Shown here: piece after piece, positions 28,181-38,063 of the stretch
Layout: every line of letters starts with the position of its first letter
Numbering within the stretch: position 1 is the stretch's first letter
Origin: Melioribacteraceae bacterium
GTDB taxonomy: Bacteria; Bacteroidota; Ignavibacteria; Ignavibacteriales; Melioribacteraceae
Length of the DNA stretch: 64,000 nt
Direction: 5' to 3'
NCBI GenBank assembly: GCA_027030245.1
Contig: JALVFE010000016.1
Span: forward strand, 1 to 64,000
Program-made: the position numbers and the translations under genes
The notes under the pieces: generated by a model
Told to the model about the DNA's origin: nothing
The model's input: the letters and a program-made list of their open reading frames with translations, nothing else
Database searches by the model: none

Positions 28181-28942
28181 TTAACTCTTCGATAATATTT
28201 CTGGTTTTCCGTTAATTATTGCAATAGTATGTTCAAAATGAGCCGAGGGTAAACCGTCTTTCGTTAAAACTGTCCATCCGTCGTTAGCTATAATAACTTC
28301 ATAAGTTCCGGTATTTACCATCGGTTCGATAGCCAACGTCATTCCGTTTTTTATTTTCGGTCCGGTTCCCCTTTTACCGTAATTCGGAATTTGGGGATCT
28401 TCGTGTAATTTTTTACCGACACCGTGACCACACAAAGCCCGAACAACTGAAAAACCGTTGCTTTCAACATACTCTTGAACCGCAGCCGAAATATCACCTA
28501 TCGTGTTTCCGACCTTAGCTTGTTCGATGCCCAGATATAACGACTTTTCGGTAACTTCCATCAATCGTTTTTTTTCTTCCGAAATTTCACCGACCGCAAC
28601 GGTAATTGCAGCATCGCCGTAATATCTGTCTTTTATAACACCGATATCTATTGAAATTATATCACCATTTGAAAGAACTTTATCGCCCGGGATTCCATGA
28701 ACAACTTCTTCGTTAACAGAGGCACAAATTGTACCCGGGAAAACCAATGAACCACCTTGCGAATACCCCTTAAAAGCCGGGGTTGCATCGTTACTCAATA
28801 TATAATCTTCAGCAATTTTATCAAGTTCTTTTGTCGTAACACCTTCTCTAACGTAGCTTTTTACCAACTGCAAGGTCTCTGCGACAATTTCATTACTTCT
28901 TCGTATCTTATCAATTTCTTTTTTAGTCTTAATTAAAATCAC
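28181..28942 (-). CDS. map: Methionine aminopeptidase, type I
   Basis: Removes the initiator methionine from nascent proteins. The 253-aa pita-bread fold enzyme shows the metal ligands: Asp in [19 protein letters not shown], His in [19 protein letters not shown], Glu in AIEPMVNTG and Glu in AHFEHTIAI. The start is GTG at 28942. It lies between secY and infA, its standard place. Confidence 0.96.
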   Translation of the reverse strand: MILIKTKKEIDKIRRSNEIVAETLQLVKSYVREGVTTKELDKIAEDYILSNDATPAFKGYSQGGSLVFPGTICASVNEEVVHGIPGDKVLSNGDIISIDIGVIKDRYYGDAAITVAVGEISEEKKRLMEVTEKSLYLGIEQAKVGNTIGDISAAVQEYVESNGFSVVRALCGHGVGKKLHEDPQIPNYGKRGTGPKIKNGMTLAIEPMVNTGTYEVIIANDGWTVLTKDGLPSAHFEHTIAIINGKPEILSKS

Positions 28943-28955
28943 AAAAGAACCAAAA

Positions 28956-30290
28956 CTATCTTCTACCTTTTACTTTACCCGATTTCATAAATCCATCGTA
29001 ATGACGCATTAGCAAGTGCGATTCAATTTGTTGCAACGTATCGAGCGCTACACCTACTATAATCAACAAACTCGTACCGCCAAAAAAAGAACCGTAAGTT
29101 GGCGATACCCCAAACTTAATTACAAAAGCGGGCAGAATTGCAACAATTGCTAAAAATATTGAACCCGGTAAAGTAATTTTGGTTAAAATATTATCTATAA
29201 ACTCCGCTGTTTGTTTTCCCGGTCTAATTCCGGGAATAAACCCGCCTTGTTTTTTCATTGTATCGGCAACTTCTTGCGGATTAAACGCAATTGCCGTATA
29301 AAAATAAGTAAAGAACACAATCATCAAAGCGTAAATAAACGAATATGTAAATGACGTATATTGAAAATACGGCGCCAATGATTGCAAGAATTCGTTATCC
29401 GGGAAAAACGATAAAATAGTATTCGGCAAAAACATAATTGCTTGCGCAAAGATTATAGGCATAACGCCGGCGGTATTCACACGCAACGGAATATATTGGG
29501 TTACGCCGCCGTAAACTTTTCTGCCTACCACTCTTTTTGCATATTGAACAGGTATTCTTCTCGTTCCTTGTGTTACCAACACGATTCCCGCAACAATCAT
29601 TATTTGCAGAGCTACAATAACTATTTCTATAACAATATTTCTCGTTCCGGCATTAATCAACCTAAACTCATCCAATATAGCAAATGGCAATCTATTTATT
29701 ATGCCGATAAAAATTATCAACGAAATTCCATTCCCAATTCCCTTTTCGGTAATTTGCTCGCCCATCCACATCATAAAAATAGTACCGGCTACAAGGAAAA
29801 CCACAGACGACAAATAAAATCCGAACCCTTGAACTTCCGGCGGAACAATCGAAACACCGTTGAAATCCATACTAAGCAAGTAAGTTACAACGCCGATCGC
29901 TTGAAAAGCCGATATCAAAACAGTACCGTATCTGGTTAATTGTGTAATTTTCTTTCTTCCCTCTTCGCCTTCCTTTTGCAGCTTTTGGAAATAAGGAACT
30001 ACGGCGCCCGCAAGCTGAATAACAATTGACGAACTAATATAGGGCATAATTCCAAGAGCAAAAATAGCTGCATTTTTAAATGCGCCTCCCACGAACAAGT
30101 CGTATAAACCGAACAAGTTGTTTGTAGTCCGGTTTGCCATTGCCTCACTGAGTAAATAGGAATCTATACCCGGTAAAGTAATATGGGCACCTATTCTAAC
30201 AATAACTAAAAGACCGAGCGTATAAAGAATTCTCTGCCTTAATTCGTGAATCTTAAAAATATTTCTGAAAGTGTCTTGTAATTTTCCCAT
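28956..30290 (-). CDS. secY: Protein translocase subunit SecY
   Basis: The 444-aa channel subunit of the Sec translocon with ten membrane helices. The N-terminal ELRQRILYTLGLLVIVRIGA, the lumenal segment FGLYDLFVGGAF and the cytoplasmic loop RRIPVQYAKRVVGRKVYGG (ribosome/SecA contact) are visible. Its ATG overlaps the rplO stop region at 30290, so expression is tied to ribosomal proteins. Its partner SecE is encoded upstream in the same long cluster; SecG is not in the window. Confidence 0.97.
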   Translation of the reverse strand: MGKLQDTFRNIFKIHELRQRILYTLGLLVIVRIGAHITLPGIDSYLLSEAMANRTTNNLFGLYDLFVGGAFKNAAIFALGIMPYISSSIVIQLAGAVVPYFQKLQKEGEEGRKKITQLTRYGTVLISAFQAIGVVTYLLSMDFNGVSIVPPEVQGFGFYLSSVVFLVAGTIFMMWMGEQITEKGIGNGISLIIFIGIINRLPFAILDEFRLINAGTRNIVIEIVIVALQIMIVAGIVLVTQGTRRIPVQYAKRVVGRKVYGGVTQYIPLRVNTAGVMPIIFAQAIMFLPNTILSFFPDNEFLQSLAPYFQYTSFTYSFIYALMIVFFTYFYTAIAFNPQEVADTMKKQGGFIPGIRPGKQTAEFIDNILTKITLPGSIFLAIVAILPAFVIKFGVSPTYGSFFGGTSLLIIVGVALDTLQQIESHLLMRHYDGFMKSGKVKGRR

Positions 30291-30754
30291 TAAACTTTAA
30301 CTGTTTTTGTTGAACCACCGGCTGCTTCAATTTTTTCTTTTGCACTCTTGCTAAAAGCATGAGCTTCAACATCTAATTTTGCTTTCAATTCACCGTTTCC
30401 TAAAATCTTAAACGGTGCCGCTGCTTTGGAAATTGCGCCGGCTTTGTACAGTGCGGCCGCATCAACTTTTTCTTCCGTTAATTTTTTAGCATCGACCAAT
30501 CTTTGCAAATCGGATACGTTAACAACTTGATATTCCATTCTGGAATAATTGTTAAACCCTCTTTTAGGAACACGTCTTTGAAGGGGCATTTGACCACCTT
30601 CGAACCAAGCTCTGTATTTAAATCCGGATCTGGATTTTTGCCCGTTCATTCCTTTTGTTGCCGTTCCGCCACGACCGGAACCTTCGCCTCGTCCGATCCT
30701 TTTCCTCGGCTTTTTCGAACCTTTTGCATATTTTAAATTACTTAAAATGTCCAT
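30290..30754 (-). CDS. rplO: Ribosomal protein L15
   Basis: 154-aa large-subunit protein that binds 23S rRNA late in assembly. The Gly-rich RNA-binding N-terminus is typical (KRIGRGEGSGRGGTATKGMN), followed by GFKYRAWFEGGQMPLQRRVP. Overlaps secY by one base. The Lys/Ala-rich C-terminal half is normal for the group. Confidence 0.97.
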   Translation of the reverse strand: MDILSNLKYAKGSKKPRKRIGRGEGSGRGGTATKGMNGQKSRSGFKYRAWFEGGQMPLQRRVPKRGFNNYSRMEYQVVNVSDLQRLVDAKKLTEEKVDAAALYKAGAISKAAAPFKILGNGELKAKLDVEAHAFSKSAKEKIEAAGGSTKTVKV

Positions 30755-30762
30755 TGATTTCC

Positions 30763-30951
30763 CTATTCTTCAATTTCTTCTACAGTTACTAAGTGTGAAA
30801 CCTTCCTAATCATTCCTCTTATTTGAGGAGTGTCGTTATGAATTTTAACGTAATTAGGTCGACCCAAACCAAGAGCTTCGATTGTAAGCTTTTGTTTTTT
30901 CGGTCGATCTATAATACTTCTAATTTGTTTAATCTTTAACTTTTTAGCCAT
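30763..30951 (-). CDS. rpmD: Ribosomal protein L30
   Basis: 62-aa L30: MAKKLKIKQIRSIIDRPKKQ, then TIEALGLGRPNYVKIHNDTP. Standard place between rpsE and rplO. L30 is missing in several bacterial lineages, so its presence is informative for placing the genome. Start ATG, gap of 8 bases to rpsE. Confidence 0.96.
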   Translation of the reverse strand: MAKKLKIKQIRSIIDRPKKQKLTIEALGLGRPNYVKIHNDTPQIRGMIRKVSHLVTVEEIEE

Positions 30952-30959
30952 TTTAACAC

Positions 30960-31469
30960 CTAATTCGCATTAAATAAATCTTGAATTCCAATTCCGCGTT
31001 TTTTCGCCATATATCGTGCGTCGATTAAATCGAGCAAACCTTTTAAAGTTGCTTTAACTTGATTATGCGGATTACTCGAACCGAGAGATTTCGTCAAAAC
31101 GTCTTGCACCCCGGCAGCTTCCAAAACGGCTCTAACTCCACCGCCGGCAATCAAACCTGTTCCGGGAGAAGCCGGTTTTAGCAAAACTTTACCCGCACCA
31201 AACTTCCCAATAATTTCGTGAGGTATTGTTCCTTTAATTATTGGAACTTTGTAAACGTTTTTCTTTGCATCGTCAATACCTTTGGAAATAGCATCGGTTA
31301 CTTCATTTGCTTTTCCCAATCCTACACCAACGTGTCCGTTACCATCACCAACAACAACGATGGCATTAAAACTAAATCTTCTACCGCCTTTAACAACCTT
31401 TGCCACGCGGTTAATGTGAACTACTTTTTCTTTTAATCCCTCTAAACCAGATACTTTTTTATGTCTCAA
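30960..31469 (-). CDS. rpsE: Ribosomal protein S5
   Basis: 169-aa small-subunit protein near the mRNA entry site, active in decoding accuracy. The S5 signature [20 protein letters not shown] and the later [19 protein letters not shown] are present. The start is a TTG at 31469 with GGAG upstream. A tRNA-Gln gene lies directly upstream (31492-31565), so RNase processing of the transcript would create a new 5' end 22 bases before this start codon. Confidence 0.96.
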   Translation of the reverse strand: MRHKKVSGLEGLKEKVVHINRVAKVVKGGRRFSFNAIVVVGDGNGHVGVGLGKANEVTDAISKGIDDAKKNVYKVPIIKGTIPHEIIGKFGAGKVLLKPASPGTGLIAGGGVRAVLEAAGVQDVLTKSLGSSNPHNQVKATLKGLLDLIDARYMAKKRGIGIQDLFNAN

Positions 31470-31491
31470 TTTTAACTCCTTTATAAACTTT

Positions 31492-31565
31492 TGGCTGCCG
31501 GGAGAGGACTCGAACCTCTACATACGGCGTCAAAGGCCGCTGTCCTGCCATTAGACGACCCGGCA
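31492..31565 (-). tRNA. tRNA-Gln (anticodon TTG), CCA encoded
   Basis: The cloverleaf is complete: acceptor TGCCGGG/CCCGGCA, D arm GTC/GAC, anticodon stem GCGGC/GCCGT with loop CTTTGAC (anticodon TTG), T arm AGAGG/CCTCT with TTCGAGT loop, discriminator G and an encoded CCA. The U1-A72 pair is usual for glutamine tRNA. It lies inside the spc ribosomal-protein cluster between rplR and rpsE, in the same direction. Confidence 0.95.
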
Positions 31566-31574
31566 AAAATTTAT

Positions 31575-31940
31575 TTAAATAATCATTCCACCTTCACGGG
31601 CACCTTCGGCAACAGCTTTAACTCTTCCGTGATATCGAAAACCGTTTCTATCGAAAACTGCTGCTTCAATACCTTTCTCTTTTGCTTTTTGCGCCAACAG
31701 TTTACCAACCAAGCGGCTTTTTTCGACTTTGGATTTTGCATTTTTTACATCTTCAACAATTTCTTTAGATTTTGTTGAAGCTGCCAAAATCGTTGTACCC
31801 GTTGTATCGTCAATCAACTGTGCATACATATGGTTCAAACTTCTATATACGGAAAGACGGGGTCTTTCCGGCGTTCCGCTTACTTTTTTACGGACTCTGT
31901 TTTTTTTCTTTCTTCTTAAATCTTCTTTTTTCAACTTCAT
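31575..31940 (-). CDS. rplR: Ribosomal protein L18
   Basis: 121-aa 5S rRNA-binding protein of the central protuberance, working with L5. Signatures are [20 protein letters not shown] and the C-terminal [20 protein letters not shown]. The stop is 9 bases from the tRNA-Gln 5' end, so the mRNA is presumably cut by RNase P right after L18. Confidence 0.96.
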   Translation of the reverse strand: MKLKKEDLRRKKKNRVRKKVSGTPERPRLSVYRSLNHMYAQLIDDTTGTTILAASTKSKEIVEDVKNAKSKVEKSRLVGKLLAQKAKEKGIEAAVFDRNGFRYHGRVKAVAEGAREGGMII

Positions 31941-31966
31941 TATAAAATTAAACTCCTACTCTTAGT

Positions 31967-32500
31967 TTACCCGGCAGTTTTTCCGGCTTTTCTTACTATA
32001 ACTTCATCTGAGTATTTAATACCTTTACCTTTATATGGTTCCGGTTTTCTAAATGATCTAATTTTTGCCGCGACCAAACCAACCAATTCTTTGTCAATTC
32101 CGCTAATTTTTATCTGGGTCGGTGCCGGAACTTCCAATTTAATTTCATCCGGAGGCACGAAATAAATTGGATGGGAATAACCGATATTCAGCAGCAAATT
32201 CTTCCCTTTTAATTCGGCTCTGTACCCAACTCCAACAATATCTAACGATTTTGAAAATCCTTCCGTAACACCGGTAACCATATTTTGAATTAAAGCTCTG
32301 GTCAAACCGTGCAATGCTCTGTTTTCTCTCAAATCGTTCGGGCGCTTAACTTCCAATTCGTCACCGTTAATTTCAACGGTAATATTAGGATGTATTTTCA
32401 TTTCCAGTTCGCCCAATTTCCCTTTTACTTTAAGGTCGTTTCCGCTTAAAGTAACTTCAACATCTTTAATATTTATCGGTTTTTTACCTACTCGTGACAC
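31967..32500 (-). CDS. rplF: Ribosomal protein L6
   Basis: 177-aa two-domain protein near the factor-binding site. It shows MSRVGKKPINIKDVEVTLSG at the start and the family signature PEPYKGKGIKYSDEVIVRKA at the end. The start is GTG at 32500 with GGAG upstream. Located between rpsH and rplR. Confidence 0.97.
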   Translation of the reverse strand: MSRVGKKPINIKDVEVTLSGNDLKVKGKLGELEMKIHPNITVEINGDELEVKRPNDLRENRALHGLTRALIQNMVTGVTEGFSKSLDIVGVGYRAELKGKNLLLNIGYSHPIYFVPPDEIKLEVPAPTQIKISGIDKELVGLVAAKIRSFRKPEPYKGKGIKYSDEVIVRKAGKTAG

Positions 32501-32524
32501 TTTTCAAACTCCGTGAATAAAGTT

Positions 32525-32920
32525 TTACCAAATATGGCAGACAACTTCTCCGCCGACCGCTTGTTTTCTTGCTTCTTTATCGGACATCAATCCTTTAGAC
32601 GTAGAAATTATTGCAATTCCCAAACCGTTTAATACTCTGGGAATTTCGTCTTTTCCCACATAGATTCTCAATCCGGGTTTGCTAATTCTTTTCAGTCCTG
32701 TTATTGAAGATTCACCGTCAACATATTTGAAATAGATACGGATTATATTTTGCTTATTGTCTTCAATTACGTTAAAGTCTCTAATAAAATGATTGTCTTT
32801 TAAAATTTCCGCCATCTTAACTTTCATATTGGAAGACGGCATTTCAACAAATCTTTTTTTAGCTTTTACAGCATTTCTAATTCTTGTTAAAAAATCCGCT
32901 ATCGGATCCGTAACTGGCAT
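32525..32920 (-). CDS. rpsH: Ribosomal protein S8
   Basis: 131-aa central-domain protein of the 30S subunit. [20 protein letters not shown] is the normal N-terminus; an in-frame TTG at 32941 would add seven residues but overlaps the rpsN end, while the ATG at 32920 follows GGAGAGAGAAT. The C-terminal [20 protein letters not shown] signature is intact. In E. coli S8 controls the spc operon; no matching target was identified here. Confidence 0.96.
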   Translation of the reverse strand: MPVTDPIADFLTRIRNAVKAKKRFVEMPSSNMKVKMAEILKDNHFIRDFNVIEDNKQNIIRIYFKYVDGESSITGLKRISKPGLRIYVGKDEIPRVLNGLGIAIISTSKGLMSDKEARKQAVGGEVVCHIW

Positions 32921-32934
32921 ATTCTCTCTCCTTT

Positions 32935-33204
32935 TTACCAACTAGATTTTTTTATACCGGGGATTTCGCCTCTAAGAGCCATTTCTCTTAGTACTAATCT
33001 GGACACCCCAAATTTTCTGTAATAACCTCTCGGTCGCCCCGTTAACATGCATCTATTTCTTAATCTTACGGGCGATGAATTTTTAGGCAATTTTTGAAGC
33101 CCTTCGTAATCGCCTTTTTCTTTAAGTTCTTTTCTTATCGCCGCATATTTTTCAACTAATTTTCTTCTTTTAGCTTCTCTGGCAATTAAACTTTTTCTAG
33201 CCAT
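32935..33204 (-). CDS. rpsN: Ribosomal protein S14 (zinc-free type)
   Basis: 89-aa S14 of the longer, zinc-independent type: it has a single Cys ([20 protein letters not shown]) rather than two CxxC pairs. The basic N-terminus [20 protein letters not shown] and the ending [17 protein letters not shown] are typical. By contrast S4 and L36 here keep zinc sites. Confidence 0.96.
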   Translation of the reverse strand: MARKSLIAREAKRRKLVEKYAAIRKELKEKGDYEGLQKLPKNSSPVRLRNRCMLTGRPRGYYRKFGVSRLVLREMALRGEIPGIKKSSW

Positions 33205-33222
33205 TAATTATTCCCACAAATT

Positions 33223-33867
33223 TTATTGTTGAATTTCTTTTTTTCTAAACGGGAAACCGAATGCAGCAAGCAGTTCATAAGCTTCCTTATCGGTTTTAGC
33301 CGATGTTACAAAAGTTACATCCATTCCCAAAACTCTGTTGACCTTATCCACATTAATTTCGGGAAAGATTGTTTGTTCTTTTATTCCCAAAGTATAATTT
33401 CCTCTTCCGTCAAACGATTTATCGGAAACACCTCTGAAATCCCTTACCCGGGGAAGAGCCATAGAGATTAATCTATCTAAAAATTCGTACATTCGCGCTT
33501 TTCTCAAAGTCACTTTCGCACCTATTTTCATTCCGGCTCTAAGTTTGAAATTCGAAACCGATTTCTTCGCCGTTCTAACGGAAGGCTTTTGCCCCGTAAT
33601 TGCAGCGAGATCACTCATTGCTTCTTCCAAAACTTTAGGGTCTTGAATAGCCGCGCCTAGTCCCATATTTATCACAATTTTTTCTAATCGCGGAACTTCC
33701 ATAACGCTTTTATACGAAAATTGTTTTTTAAGTTTCGGGATAATTTCGTTATTATATTTTTCAAACAATCTCGGAGTAATTTTTTCTTCCGTTTTCACTT
33801 CCGCTGAAGCTGTTTTAGCTTCTTTCTTCTGTGTTTTTTCCGTTTCTTTTTTTGTTTTCTTTGCCAT
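33223..33867 (-). CDS. rplE: Ribosomal protein L5 with N-terminal Lys-rich extension
   Basis: 214-aa 5S-rRNA-binding protein. The core begins at [20 protein letters not shown] and continues with [18 protein letters not shown], but about 34 residues of Lys/Glu/Thr-rich sequence ([20 protein letters not shown] onward) come before it. Most bacterial L5 proteins are near 180 aa. An in-frame TTG at 33885 exists; the ATG at 33867 is preferred. The extension would be at the subunit's central protuberance; its role is unknown. Confidence 0.94.
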   Translation of the reverse strand: MAKKTKKETEKTQKKEAKTASAEVKTEEKITPRLFEKYNNEIIPKLKKQFSYKSVMEVPRLEKIVINMGLGAAIQDPKVLEEAMSDLAAITGQKPSVRTAKKSVSNFKLRAGMKIGAKVTLRKARMYEFLDRLISMALPRVRDFRGVSDKSFDGRGNYTLGIKEQTIFPEINVDKVNRVLGMDVTFVTSAKTDKEAYELLAAFGFPFRKKEIQQ

Positions 33868-33893
33868 TTTTATCTCAATAACCAATTATTACT

Positions 33894-34220
33894 TTATGGT
33901 AACATTTCTCCACTTAATTTACTTATTCTGGCACTTCTTTTTTTACCAGTTTTTTCGTCGATAATAATTTTTTTACCTATTCTCGTCGGTTCGTTTGTTT
34001 TTGGATCGAGTATCATTACATTCGATACGTGAATAGGTGCTTCTTTTTCTATAATTCCCCCTTGGGGGTTTTGTTGATTCGGCTTAGTATGTCTTTTTCT
34101 TAAATTAACGCCTTCAACAATTACCCTTTCCTTTTTGGGAAATACTTTTAAAACTTTTCCGGTTTTACCTTTGTAGTTACCGGAAATTACAACAACCATA
34201 TCGTCTTTTTTAATTTTCAT
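33894..34220 (-). CDS. rplX: Ribosomal protein L24
   Basis: 108-aa assembly-initiating protein of the large subunit. The KOW motif is at the start ([20 protein letters not shown]), followed by [20 protein letters not shown]. Normal place between rplN and rplE, gap of 17 bases to rplN. Confidence 0.97.
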   Translation of the reverse strand: MKIKKDDMVVVISGNYKGKTGKVLKVFPKKERVIVEGVNLRKRHTKPNQQNPQGGIIEKEAPIHVSNVMILDPKTNEPTRIGKKIIIDEKTGKKRSARISKLSGEMLP

Positions 34221-34237
34221 TTACAAAACCCTATCTT

Positions 34238-34606
34238 TTATAATACTTCCGGAGCCAAAGAAATAATTTTCATAAATTTTTTATCTCTCAATTCTCTGGC
34301 AACGGGACCAAAAATTCTGGTTCCTCTCGGTTCATTTTGTTGATTAAGCAAAACGGCTGCATTTTCGTCGAACCGGATATACGAACCGTCTTTTCGTTTA
34401 ATTTCTTTTTTAGTCCGCACAACAACCGCTCTTGATACATCGCCTTTTTTAACACCGGCGTTAGGCAAAGCGGCTTTTACGGAGACAACTATAAGGTCGC
34501 CCACACTTGCATATCTTCTTCCGCTGCCGCCCAATACTTTTATGCATCTTATTTTTTTAGCGCCGGAGTTATCGGCGACAACTAAATTCGTTTCTTGTTG
34601 TACCAT
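34238..34606 (-). CDS. rplN: Ribosomal protein L14
   Basis: 122-aa protein at the subunit interface. The signature [20 protein letters not shown] begins at residue 10 and [20 protein letters not shown] lies near the end. Length and ends are standard. It heads the second half of the cluster from S17. Confidence 0.97.
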   Translation of the reverse strand: MVQQETNLVVADNSGAKKIRCIKVLGGSGRRYASVGDLIVVSVKAALPNAGVKKGDVSRAVVVRTKKEIKRKDGSYIRFDENAAVLLNQQNEPRGTRIFGPVARELRDKKFMKIISLAPEVL

Positions 34607-34633
34607 TTTTAAATCTTACTCCTTATCAATCGA

Positions 34634-34888
34634 TTACTTAGCTTTTTCTACAATTTCAACTAAACGCCATTTTTTATTTTTACTCAACGGTCTTGTTTCC
34701 ATAATTTTAACAACATCGCCAACGTTACATTCATTTTTTTCATCGTGAGCCATGAGTTTAGTCGTTTTTTTGTAATATTTTTTATAAATCGGATGTGCTA
34801 CACGTCTTTCTATTGCAACGGTAATGCTTTTATCCATTTTATTTTTAACTACAACGCCAATTCTTGTTTTCCTTAACCCTCTTTCCAT
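34634..34888 (-). CDS. rpsQ: Ribosomal protein S17
   Basis: 84-aa OB-fold 16S-binding protein. It shows [20 protein letters not shown] near the N-terminus and [20 protein letters not shown] near the end. Located between rpmC and rplN. Confidence 0.96.
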   Translation of the reverse strand: MERGLRKTRIGVVVKNKMDKSITVAIERRVAHPIYKKYYKKTTKLMAHDEKNECNVGDVVKIMETRPLSKNKKWRLVEIVEKAK

Positions 34889-34908
34889 TCTTTGGAAAAA
34901 CTCCTACG

Positions 34909-35121
34909 TTATTTTTCAGATTTATTCTTTTCTTGAAGTTCTCTTTCTTTTAATACCGTCTTCATTCTTGCGATATCTTTTTTCACAAGCTTCAATTTAG
35001 CAGTATTGGTCAAATTTTTAAGCTCGTGTTGAAATCTCAAATCGACCAAATTCGCTTCTTCTTCAGCAATTCTTTTTATAATTTCTTCGTTATTCATTTC
35101 ACGGATTTCATACATTTTCAT
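34909..35121 (-). CDS. rpmC: Ribosomal protein L29
   Basis: 70-aa helical-hairpin protein near the tunnel exit, part of the docking site for trigger factor and SRP. The sequence has EIREMNNEEIIKRIAEEEAN and LRFQHELKNLTNTAKLKLVK. The start used is the ATG at 35121 after GGAAG; a second ATG two codons later is possible. Confidence 0.95.
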   Translation of the reverse strand: MKMYEIREMNNEEIIKRIAEEEANLVDLRFQHELKNLTNTAKLKLVKKDIARMKTVLKERELQEKNKSEK

Positions 35122-35137
35122 TTTTCTTCCTCACAAT

Positions 35138-35554
35138 TTATTCGTAATCCGGTCGGACTACCACTTTAGCTTTAATGGGTAATTTATGAGCAGCCAACTG
35201 CAAAGCTTCCATTGCCAGTTCTTTCGAAACGCCGGCTACTTCGAACATAATCCTACCAGGTTTAACCGGTGCAACCCAAAATTCGGGAGCGCCTTTACCT
35301 TTACCCATTCTGGTTTCCAAAGGTTTTTTGGATACCGGTTTATCTGGAAATATTCTAATCCAAACTTTTCCGTCCCTTTTCATTTTACGTGTGATAGCTA
35401 CCCTGCATGCCTCTATTTGTCTGCTGGTTATCCACGCAGGCTCCATTGCTTTTAGTCCAAAATCACCAAAACTAACGCGGCTGCCGCGAACGGCTTTACC
35501 TTTCATTTTTCCGCGTTGTTGCTTTCTGTATTTAACTCTTTTTGGCATTAACAT
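35138..35554 (-). CDS. rplP: Ribosomal protein L16
   Basis: 138-aa protein next to the peptidyl transferase centre and A-site tRNA. Core signatures are [20 protein letters not shown] and [23 protein letters not shown] at 35554 follows AGGAGC; a second ATG at 35548 would give the more usual N-terminus MPKR. Located between rpsC and rpmC. Confidence 0.96.
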   Translation of the reverse strand: MLMPKRVKYRKQQRGKMKGKAVRGSRVSFGDFGLKAMEPAWITSRQIEACRVAITRKMKRDGKVWIRIFPDKPVSKKPLETRMGKGKGAPEFWVAPVKPGRIMFEVAGVSKELAMEALQLAAHKLPIKAKVVVRPDYE

Positions 35555-35576
35555 AATTTTGTGCTCCTAATAAACT

Positions 35577-36218
35577 TTAATCCGCTAATCTTTTACCTAA
35601 AATTTCGCCTCTACAGATCCATACTTTAACACCGATTGTTCCGTAGATTGTATGAGCCGGAACCGAAGCATAGTCTATATCGGCACGCAAAGTATGCAAA
35701 GGGATTCTCCCGTCTTTATATTGTTCGGATCGCGCCATTTCTGCTCCGCCCAATCTTCCCGAACACATTACTTTTATACCTTCGGCGCCCATTCTCATAG
35801 CAGCGGTTACCGCTTGTTTCATTGCTCTTCTAAAAGAAATTCTACCTTTTAGCTGCGAAGCTATATTTTCCGCTACCAAATAAGCATCCAATTCCGGTCT
35901 TTTAATTTCGTTTATTTGAACTTTAACTTCTTTACCAGTTAATTTTTTCAATTCTTGTTCAAGTTGGGTTATTTCCTTACCGCTTTTTCCAATTACCACG
36001 CCGGGTCGAGATGTATGAAGCGTAAGAATAATATTTTTCGATGTTCTATCGATAACTATTCTCGATACGCCGGCTTTGGTAAGTCTTTTTCTGATATAGG
36101 ATCTTATCTGGTTGTCTTCTTTAAGTTTTTCAGCATAGCTTTTACCTTCGAACCAGTTAGATTCCCACCCTCTGATAATTCCAACTCTTAAACCTATAGG
36201 ATTTGTTTTTTGACCCAA
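35577..36218 (-). CDS. rpsC: Ribosomal protein S3
   Basis: 213-aa protein forming part of the mRNA entry tunnel. [20 protein letters not shown] is the normal start; the type-2 KH domain holds [19 protein letters not shown], with its GKSG loop, and the C-terminal domain holds [20 protein letters not shown]. Spacing to rplV is 18 bases. Confidence 0.97.
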   Translation of the reverse strand: MGQKTNPIGLRVGIIRGWESNWFEGKSYAEKLKEDNQIRSYIRKRLTKAGVSRIVIDRTSKNIILTLHTSRPGVVIGKSGKEITQLEQELKKLTGKEVKVQINEIKRPELDAYLVAENIASQLKGRISFRRAMKQAVTAAMRMGAEGIKVMCSGRLGGAEMARSEQYKDGRIPLHTLRADIDYASVPAHTIYGTIGVKVWICRGEILGKRLAD

Positions 36219-36236
36219 CTAATTATCCTCCTCAAA

Positions 36237-36581
36237 TCAATTTTTTGTAGCAACTACAATTGTTAAATGGTTTGATCTTTTTCTAATTCTGTAAGCCCTT
36301 CCCATCGGTGCGGGCAAAATTCTTTTTAGCATCGGACCTTGATTAACATAAGCTTCTTTAATATATAATTCAGAAATTTCGTGCTTGTTGTCTTCGTCTT
36401 TGTTAAATAAGTTTGCCACGGCCGATCTCAAAACTTTTTCCGCGTCTCTGGCTGCATGTTTAGTGCTAAAATGTAAAATTTCAAGCGCTTTATCGACGGA
36501 TTCACCTCTAATTAAATCAATTACCAACCTCATTTTGCGAGGAGAAGATCCGATATATTTATGCGTAGCTCTAGCTTCCAT
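36237..36581 (-). CDS. rplV: Ribosomal protein L22
   Basis: 114-aa protein whose hairpin lines the exit tunnel. MEARATHKYIGSSPRKMRLV is the expected N-terminus. The ATG at 36581 follows GGAG by nine bases; an in-frame TTG at 36596 would add five residues. The hairpin-end region MLKRILPAPMGRAYRIRKRS is intact. Confidence 0.96.
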   Translation of the reverse strand: MEARATHKYIGSSPRKMRLVIDLIRGESVDKALEILHFSTKHAARDAEKVLRSAVANLFNKDEDNKHEISELYIKEAYVNQGPMLKRILPAPMGRAYRIRKRSNHLTIVVATKN

Positions 36582-36599
36582 TATTAATTTCTCCAAAAT

Positions 36600-36890
36600 C
36601 TATTTCTTCATTCTTGATGCTTTTTCTGCTTTTGTTCCGGGATGACCCCTAAAAATTCTGGTCGGTGCAAATTCACCCAATTTATGACCAACCATATTTT
36701 CGGAAATATAAACGGGTATCATTTTATTACCGTTATGAACGGCAATCGTATGACCCACGAATTCAGGAGAAATCGTACTGGCGCGGGACCAGGTTTTAAT
36801 AATTTTTTTCTGTCCCGTTTCATTTAACTTTCTGATTTTCCTTAACAACTTATAATCAATATAAGGGCCTTTTTTAATTGATCTTGGCAT
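36600..36890 (-). CDS. rpsS: Ribosomal protein S19
   Basis: 96-aa small-subunit head protein contacting S13. [20 protein letters not shown] starts it and [20 protein letters not shown] is the family signature. It ends with a Lys-rich tail. Gap to rplB is 7 bases. Confidence 0.97.
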   Translation of the reverse strand: MPRSIKKGPYIDYKLLRKIRKLNETGQKKIIKTWSRASTISPEFVGHTIAVHNGNKMIPVYISENMVGHKLGEFAPTRIFRGHPGTKAEKASRMKK

Positions 36891-36897
36891 ATTTTAC

Positions 36898-37725
36898 TTA
36901 ACCTTTTCTTCTTTTAACAATGTATTTGTTCGATTCTTTTTTAACTTTCCTTGTTTTCAATCCTTTTGCTTTTTGTCCCCAAGGCGAAACAGGATGCCCA
37001 CCTCCGGAACTTTTTCCTTCACCACCGCCCATCGGGTGATCAACCGGGTTCATCGCAACGCCTCGCACATGAGGTCTTCTTCCCAACCACCGGCTTCTAC
37101 CGGCTTTTCCCAAGCTTATATTTTCATGATCCGAATTTCCAACCGCTCCTAAAGTTGCCATGCATTCCAAATTAACCAATCTTATTTCACCGCTGGGAAG
37201 TTTTAATTGAGCATATTTCCCTTCTTTTGCCATTAGTTGAATAGATGTTCCTGCCGATCGGCCTAATTGTGCGCCTTTTCCTGGTTTTAACTCAACATTA
37301 TGTATCACACTACCCAATGGCAAATTTTTTAATTTCAGAGCATTACCTACTTTTACTTCCGCATTTTCGCCGGACATTACGGTTTCCCCGACTTTTAAAC
37401 CATCGGGGGCAATAATATATCTTTTTTCCCCGTCGGCATAATGTAATAGAGCAATTCTTGCGGATCGGTTAGGATCGTATTCAATCGAAAATACTTTCGC
37501 GGGAATATTAAATTTATCTCTTTTAAAATCTATGATTCTGTATTTCCGTTTGTGTCCACCCCCGCGATGACGGCTTGTAATTCTTCCGTTGTTATTTCTA
37601 CCGCCGCTTTTCTTAAGACTAACGGTCAAAGATTTTTCCGGTGTCGTTTTTGTTATTTCATCAAACGCAGGCACCGACATAAATCTTGTTCCGGGTGTAA
37701 TTGGTTTTAATTTTCTTATTGCCAT
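36898..37725 (-). CDS. rplB: Ribosomal protein L2
   Basis: 275-aa conserved protein needed for subunit joining and peptidyl transfer. [20 protein letters not shown] marks the N-terminal RNA-binding part, and [20 protein letters not shown] holds the functional His in the C-terminal domain. Length is standard. Located between rplW and rpsS. Confidence 0.98.
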   Translation of the reverse strand: MAIRKLKPITPGTRFMSVPAFDEITKTTPEKSLTVSLKKSGGRNNNGRITSRHRGGGHKRKYRIIDFKRDKFNIPAKVFSIEYDPNRSARIALLHYADGEKRYIIAPDGLKVGETVMSGENAEVKVGNALKLKNLPLGSVIHNVELKPGKGAQLGRSAGTSIQLMAKEGKYAQLKLPSGEIRLVNLECMATLGAVGNSDHENISLGKAGRSRWLGRRPHVRGVAMNPVDHPMGGGEGKSSGGGHPVSPWGQKAKGLKTRKVKKESNKYIVKRRKG

Positions 37726-37752
37726 CTATAAACTCCAGCTATCTCCAGCTTA

Positions 37753-38046
37753 TTAAACTTCTCCGAATAAATCTATTGTTTGACCTTCTTTAAGTGTAAT
37801 GATTGCTTTCTTAAATTTCGGGGTTTTACCCGTAAACCGTCCTTTTCTTGTAAATTGCGTTTTCGATTTACCTTTATTTCTAATTGTATTAACCGCTACA
37901 ACGTCAACATTAAACTTTTCTTTAATTGCCTTAGCAATTTCAATTTTATTGGCGTTAATCGAAACGATAAATCCGTACTTGTTTTCCTTCTCGGTTAAAT
38001 CCGTCATTTTTTCGGTTATTAAAGGTCGAATTAATACTTTTCTCAT
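37753..38046 (-). CDS. rplW: Ribosomal protein L23
   Basis: 97-aa tunnel-exit protein that docks trigger factor. The core is [20 protein letters not shown] with [23 protein letters not shown] at 38046 is preferred; an in-frame TTG two codons upstream (38052) is the alternative. Located between rplD and rplB. Confidence 0.95.
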   Translation of the reverse strand: MRKVLIRPLITEKMTDLTEKENKYGFIVSINANKIEIAKAIKEKFNVDVVAVNTIRNKGKSKTQFTRKGRFTGKTPKFKKAIITLKEGQTIDLFGEV

Positions 38047-38063
38047 TTTCAATAGCTCACTGA

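Noticed and set aside
29442-29939. 165-aa ORF antisense to secY
   Set aside because: A frame shadow in AT-rich coding sequence; composition is Asn/Tyr-rich nonsense and secY is unambiguous on the other strand.
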